A stretch of DNA of 9,875 bases from JAENZQ01 sp964553505 (GTDB lineage: Bacteria > Bacillota > Clostridia > Peptostreptococcales > JAAYPU01): positions 1 through 9,875 of the forward strand of contig CAZKKX010000090.1 in the NCBI GenBank assembly GCA_964553505.1, given 5' to 3'. Shown here piece after piece: positions 6,201 through 9,875 of the stretch. The notes below the pieces were generated by a model. It ran no database searches, had not been told where the DNA came from, and was given only the letters and a program-made list of their open reading frames with translations. Position 1 is the first letter of the stretch. Each line of letters begins with the position of its first letter. Position numbers and translations under genes: made by a program.

Positions 6201-8960
6201 ATGAGAAAGTGGATGAGCGATAGAAACAATCAAATACTGCTTTTAGTTGTCTTTTTAATGTGCAGTCTTATTCTAAGGCTTTTTTCTCTTACTATTGTAC
6301 ATGGTGAAGAATGGAAAAATGCTTCTGATAGTATTCGTGTAAAGCAAATATATACATCTGCACCCAGAGGAGAAATACTAGACCGTTACGGCAGAGTCTT
6401 AGCAGGAAACAAACCAAGTTTTGTTGTTCAGATAGTTAGAAACAACCTAATAGATGAGCAGATCAATCAAGTGGCGATAGAGCTATTAAGTATTCTTGAA
6501 AAAAATGGAGATGAATATATCGATAATTTTCCACTAATCATTGAAAATGACACTTTTTATTACACTTATGAAAAAAGCATTGAAAGATGGCTGGTTTCTC
6601 AAGGGATGCCAGTAGATTTTTCGGCGCCGGAAGCTTATAATCACCTGAGATCGAGATATAATATCAATGAAGATTTAGATGAGTATGAAGCTCAATTGGT
6701 ACTTCAGGATGAGTATAATTTCTATCCTCCTATTTCAGTAAAACAGATGCGATATCTTCAGGAATTAGAAAAAGACCTTTTCTTGGGAAGCTATAATTTA
6801 GATGAAGAGTTAACGGCAGAAGAAGCTTTTAAAGAGTTTAGGGAAAAGTTTGACATAGAAGAAGAATATAATGATATTGAAGCAAGAAAAATAATGGTAA
6901 TTCGAAATGAGCTGGTTTCTCAAGGTTACAGAAAATTTAACCCGGTTAAATTAGCGGTAGATATATCGAACCAGACTACTATTACTATTGAGGAAAGAAG
7001 AATAAGCCTGCCGGGAATTGAAGTTGTAGTGGAACCTGTCAGATACTATCCATATGGTAAAATGGCGGCACATGTTTTAGGATATTTAGGTAGAATATCC
7101 GAAGGTGAAAAAGAAACCTTTGTGAATGAGTTAGGATATTTGCCTTCTGATCGTATAGGAAAGGAAGGAATAGAAAGGACATATGAGTCATACCTTAAAG
7201 GCGTCGATGGCATTCAACAGGTTGAAGTGGATGCATTCGGCAGATTGATTAAAACCATTGAAGAAACAAGCCCTCAGAAAGGCAAGAATATCTATTTGAC
7301 CATTGATGCAAATTTGCAAAAGACAGCGGAGGAAGCAATCCAAGAAGCATTAGATCAGATAAGAGTAGGAGGTCAATTTGAAAGCAAATGGGGGAATTAT
7401 AATTATACGGAAGCACTTCCCAATGCAAATTCGGGGGCAGTTGTTGCTTTAGATGTGAATACCGGAGACGTTTTGGCTTTGGCCAGTTATCCTGCATATG
7501 ATCCAAACATGTTTTCGCTGGGAATTTCTGAAAAAGATTGGAACAGTGTTCAGGATAAAAATCCCAGAGATCCGTTATCGCCAATACCATTATTTAATAC
7601 TGCTACAAGGACTGCTGTTCAGCCAGGGTCTACCTATAAAATGATGGTTGGTCTTACTGCGTTGGAAAATGGATTAAGTCCGCATACAAGGCTTTACGAT
7701 GGAGGAGTCATAAGATTAGGTGACAGAACTTTTGCATGCGGTCTTTGGAATTCAAGAAGGGCAAGTCATGGGTATGTAGATATTTTCAGTGCCCTTGAGG
7801 TTTCTTGCAACTATTATTTCTACGACCTTATGTCACGTTTTGATTACAGCAGGGGTGTTCCCCTTAACATAGATATGACCGTTGAAGATGTTATGAATAT
7901 GACTTTTAAATTTGGGTTAGGCAATAAAACCGGTATAGAGATCCCTGAGACTTATGTGGGTGTACCCAGCGAAGAAAAAAAGATTGCAGTGACCAAGAGA
8001 AATTTAAGAAGCAGGCTAAAGAGCAACGGGGAGTATTTCTTTGGTTCGGAAGCAGTAACGGATGAAGAATTGCTTAATGAAAAAATCAATACTATTTTGG
8101 ATTGGACAGAAGAAAACCCATCCAGGAATGAGCTGATTGAAAGGCTTAAGGAACTTTTGGTTGAGACGGATAGAGTTTATGAACTTGCTGATTTAATAAA
8201 GTACTCATATTTCAATATGGCTACATGGGGAACAGGGGACACATTGAATCTTGCCATTGGTCAGGGAGATCATGCGTATACACCTCTACAAATGGCAAAT
8301 TATGTTGCAACGATTGCCAATGGAGGATACAAGCACAGATTAACACTCTTAAAAGGGATTGAGAACTCAGATGTTGAAGTCAGCGAAGAAGAGAATTATG
8401 ACTATCAAATAGAACTTAATAACCCACAGAATCTTGATTATATCAAAAAGGGCATGAATCTGGTTACTTCAGGATCACGAGGGACAGCCCGCGGTATATT
8501 TGGGAATTTTCCTGTGGAGTGTGGAGGTAAAACAGGTACTGCAGAGAGATCAGGTAAAATTCAACCTGTAGAAGAGACTGAATATATTAAGAAGTATTTG
8601 AAATGGATTAACCCTGCCTTAAGTTTTGAACAAGTAGAGGCGGAAATGAATAGACTGATGATTGAATTTCCTAAAAAATATATATCTGAAAATAATGCTG
8701 TGAGAGAAGCAGTAATAAGGCTTAGTAATGGAAGAGTGACGGAGAATTCTATGGATGCATATAAAGAAAATTATGAAGATTTTGCTTGGTTTGTAAGCTT
8801 TGCACCATATGAAGATCCTCAGATAGCAGTGGCTGTTCTTTTGTTTCAGGGTGGACATGGCAGCTATTCTGCTCCTGTAGCTCGTGAAATAATTGCCGAA
8901 TATTTGGGGTTAAATAAAGAATACACTGAAATAGACTTGAAAAGCTATTTAACGAAATGA
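6201..8960 (+). CDS. mrdA: Class B penicillin-binding protein 2 (elongasome transpeptidase), extended form
   Basis: This is a monofunctional D,D-transpeptidase that crosslinks side-wall peptidoglycan, normally partnered with RodA. One membrane helix lies at about residues 11-32, followed by a PBP-dimer region (SAPRGEILDRYGRVLAGN, 53-70, then LPGIEVVVEPVRYYPYG, 270-286, and HVLGYLGRIS, 291-300). The transpeptidase domain contains all three active-site motifs: S477-T-Y-K480, S535-C-N537 and K777-T-G779. FGLGNKTGIEIP (571-582) and GDTLNLAIGQGDHAYTPLQM (679-698) are also typical of PBP2. At 919 residues it is far longer than E. coli PBP2 (about 630). Extra segments lie at about 85-245, 590-675 and 785-860, all hydrophilic and probably helical. 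A GGTGATA ribosome-binding site precedes the ATG. Position after mreD supports PBP2 rather than a sporulation or division paralogue. rodA is not in the window. Confidence 0.95.
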   Translation: MRKWMSDRNNQILLLVVFLMCSLILRLFSLTIVHGEEWKNASDSIRVKQIYTSAPRGEILDRYGRVLAGNKPSFVVQIVRNNLIDEQINQVAIELLSILEKNGDEYIDNFPLIIENDTFYYTYEKSIERWLVSQGMPVDFSAPEAYNHLRSRYNINEDLDEYEAQLVLQDEYNFYPPISVKQMRYLQELEKDLFLGSYNLDEELTAEEAFKEFREKFDIEEEYNDIEARKIMVIRNELVSQGYRKFNPVKLAVDISNQTTITIEERRISLPGIEVVVEPVRYYPYGKMAAHVLGYLGRISEGEKETFVNELGYLPSDRIGKEGIERTYESYLKGVDGIQQVEVDAFGRLIKTIEETSPQKGKNIYLTIDANLQKTAEEAIQEALDQIRVGGQFESKWGNYNYTEALPNANSGAVVALDVNTGDVLALASYPAYDPNMFSLGISEKDWNSVQDKNPRDPLSPIPLFNTATRTAVQPGSTYKMMVGLTALENGLSPHTRLYDGGVIRLGDRTFACGLWNSRRASHGYVDIFSALEVSCNYYFYDLMSRFDYSRGVPLNIDMTVEDVMNMTFKFGLGNKTGIEIPETYVGVPSEEKKIAVTKRNLRSRLKSNGEYFFGSEAVTDEELLNEKINTILDWTEENPSRNELIERLKELLVETDRVYELADLIKYSYFNMATWGTGDTLNLAIGQGDHAYTPLQMANYVATIANGGYKHRLTLLKGIENSDVEVSEEENYDYQIELNNPQNLDYIKKGMNLVTSGSRGTARGIFGNFPVECGGKTGTAERSGKIQPVEETEYIKKYLKWINPALSFEQVEAEMNRLMIEFPKKYISENNAVREAVIRLSNGRVTENSMDAYKENYEDFAWFVSFAPYEDPQIAVAVLLFQGGHGSYSAPVAREIIAEYLGLNKEYTEIDLKSYLTK

Positions 8961-8984
8961 TTTTCTATAAACGGAGGGATTATT

Positions 8985-9728
8985 GTGGGAAAAGTAATTG
9001 CTGTTGTATCTGGAAAGGGAGGCGTTGGGAAAACCACTGTAACAACAAACATCGGTGCTTCTTTGGCACTAATGGGAAAACAAGTGGTGATTCTTGATGC
9101 TGATATTGGATTGAGAAACCTGGATGTTGCTCTTGGGATGGAAAACAGAATAGTTTATGATTGGGTAGACGTCATAGAGGGTATTTGCAAGGTAAGGCAA
9201 GCGCTTATAAAAGATAAAAGGTTCGAGAATCTCTATTTGATGTCTTCATCTCAAACAAGAGATAAAAATACAATTAATCCTATACAAATGAAAGTTCTTT
9301 GTAAGAAGTTGAAAGAAAAATTCGATTATATTATTATTGATTCACCTCCCGGTATAGAAAATGGTTATAGAAACTCAATAGAAGGTGCAGATTCAGTAAT
9401 TGTTGTTACCACTTCAGAAATTGCGGCAGTAAGAGATGCGGAAAAAATTATTAGAGATTTGGAAAGAAGAGAAAATGTAAAAATCATGATTGTTTTGAAT
9501 AAAATCAGATCCAAATTGATTAGAAAGGGCATTCTTCCTGAAATAGATTATATTATACGTACATTAAAACATAATCCCATTGGAATTATAAAAGAAGATG
9601 ATAGTATATATGTATCAATGAATTGCGGAACACCGATTGCTTCTCAAATAGATAGCGAATATGAAACGATATTTCATGAAATGGCAGCAAGAATAACAGG
9701 AGAAGAAATACCACTGTTTAGTAAATAG
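8985..9728 (+). CDS. minD: MinD-type ATPase lacking the C-terminal membrane-targeting helix
   Basis: MinD is a ParA/MinD-family ATPase that recruits MinC to the membrane to block polar division. The 247-residue product has the deviant Walker A GKGGVGKTT (residues 10-18, Lys11 and Lys16), the MinD-specific LDADIGLRNLDVALGMENRI (37-56), QALIKDKRFENLYL (72-85), QTRDKN (90-95), the Walker B-like DSPPGIE (119-125; most MinD have PAGIE) and TTSEIAAVRDAEKI (about 142-155). It ends at GEEIPLFSK, where usual MinD proteins (about 265-270 residues) continue into a basic amphipathic membrane-binding helix. None is encoded in any frame just downstream. The GTG start follows CGGAGGG by six bases. It lies 24 bases after the PBP2 gene with no minC between, and no minE is seen after it. 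The MinD assignment is firm; its activity is uncertain. Confidence 0.9.
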   Translation: MGKVIAVVSGKGGVGKTTVTTNIGASLALMGKQVVILDADIGLRNLDVALGMENRIVYDWVDVIEGICKVRQALIKDKRFENLYLMSSSQTRDKNTINPIQMKVLCKKLKEKFDYIIIDSPPGIENGYRNSIEGADSVIVVTTSEIAAVRDAEKIIRDLERRENVKIMIVLNKIRSKLIRKGILPEIDYIIRTLKHNPIGIIKEDDSIYVSMNCGTPIASQIDSEYETIFHEMAARITGEEIPLFSK

Positions 9729-9735
9729 AACGATA

Positions 9736-9805
9736 GGTTTAAGATTGAATATTGAAGGAAGGAGGAAATTTTGCCCAGCAAAATTTCCTCCTTAAATCTT
9801 AAATC
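9736..9805. repeat. Nested palindrome downstream of minD
   Basis: The inner arms AAGGAGGAAATTTTG (9759-9773) and CAAAATTTCCTCCTT (9779-9793) are perfectly complementary over 15 bases around CCCAG, and a C-G pair inside could add one more. Outer arms TTTAAGATT (9738-9746) and AATCTTAAA (9795-9803) add nine pairs, plus a G-T and a G-C pair, separated by a 12-base bulge on the left and a single A on the right. No T-run follows the stem, so it is not a standard intrinsic terminator. It could act as a bidirectional transcript end or RNA stabiliser, or be one copy of a dispersed palindromic repeat. Short AT-rich near-repeats (ATTGAA, AAATCAT) flank or lie beside it. Confidence 0.75.
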
Positions 9806-9875
9806 ATAATTCATAAATCATGAGATTGTAGACAATTGAATACTGTAGCATAAATATTCTTTTCCGTTATCTATT
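9806..9875. other. AT-rich tail with no gene recognised
   Basis: The last 70 bases contain AT-rich sequence with the near-repeats TTCATAAATCATGA and ACAATTGAATAC and no open reading frame of note. No clear promoter or terminator is visible before the window ends. Confidence 0.5.

Noticed and set aside
9736..9805. Standard rho-independent terminator after minD
   Set aside because: The stem is strong, but no run of T follows the 3' arm, so I list it as a palindromic repeat rather than a terminator.
9771..9809. Twelve-codon ORF starting at TTG after AAGGAGG, inside the palindrome
   Set aside because: The ribosome-binding-like sequence and start are an arm of the perfect inverted repeat, so they are explained by the palindrome; the peptide is too short and featureless to support.
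9826..9856. Promoter near the window end (TTGTAG/CATAAA or TAGACA/TAAATA)
   Set aside because: The matches to consensus are poor and expected by chance in AT-rich sequence, and the downstream gene is not visible.

Overview
The window is a low-GC, densely packed stretch in which every gene lies on the + strand. The gene families and their order point to an anaerobic, rod-forming member of the Clostridia. The order is end of the Rnf complex, then DUF4321, maf, radC, mreBCD, a class B penicillin-binding protein and minD. From memory, the Clostridioides difficile locus is similar (rnfCDGEAB, maf, radC, mreBCD, pbp2, minCDE). This assignment is inference from family content and synteny; no marker gene was available.

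Positions 1-1880 hold the 3' end of an rnf operon: rnfE (5' part outside the window), rnfA and rnfB. These encode part of the membrane-bound ferredoxin:NAD+ oxidoreductase, which couples low-potential electron flow to an ion gradient. RnfE and RnfA overlap by four bases. The unit closes with a convincing intrinsic terminator at about 1949-1991, and a gap of about 340 bases follows.

Positions 2223-8960 form a tight cell-shape and growth cluster: a small DUF4321 membrane protein, Maf nucleotide pyrophosphatase, RadC, MreB, MreC, MreD and a very long PBP2-type transpeptidase. Gaps are 8-28 bases, which suggests cotranscription. MreB filaments, the MreC/MreD membrane partners and PBP2 make up the elongasome that inserts peptidoglycan along the side wall.

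Positions 8985-9728 encode a MinD-type ATPase that begins only 24 bases after the PBP gene. Three things are unusual here. There is no minC between the PBP gene and minD. The MinD protein stops without the C-terminal amphipathic membrane-targeting helix. What follows is a large nested palindrome (about 9736-9805), not minE. These are the most noteworthy observations, together with the 919-residue PBP2, which carries three extra segments and a degenerate internal duplication. I found no mobile-element gene, CRISPR array, tRNA or rRNA, and no clearly new multi-gene system.
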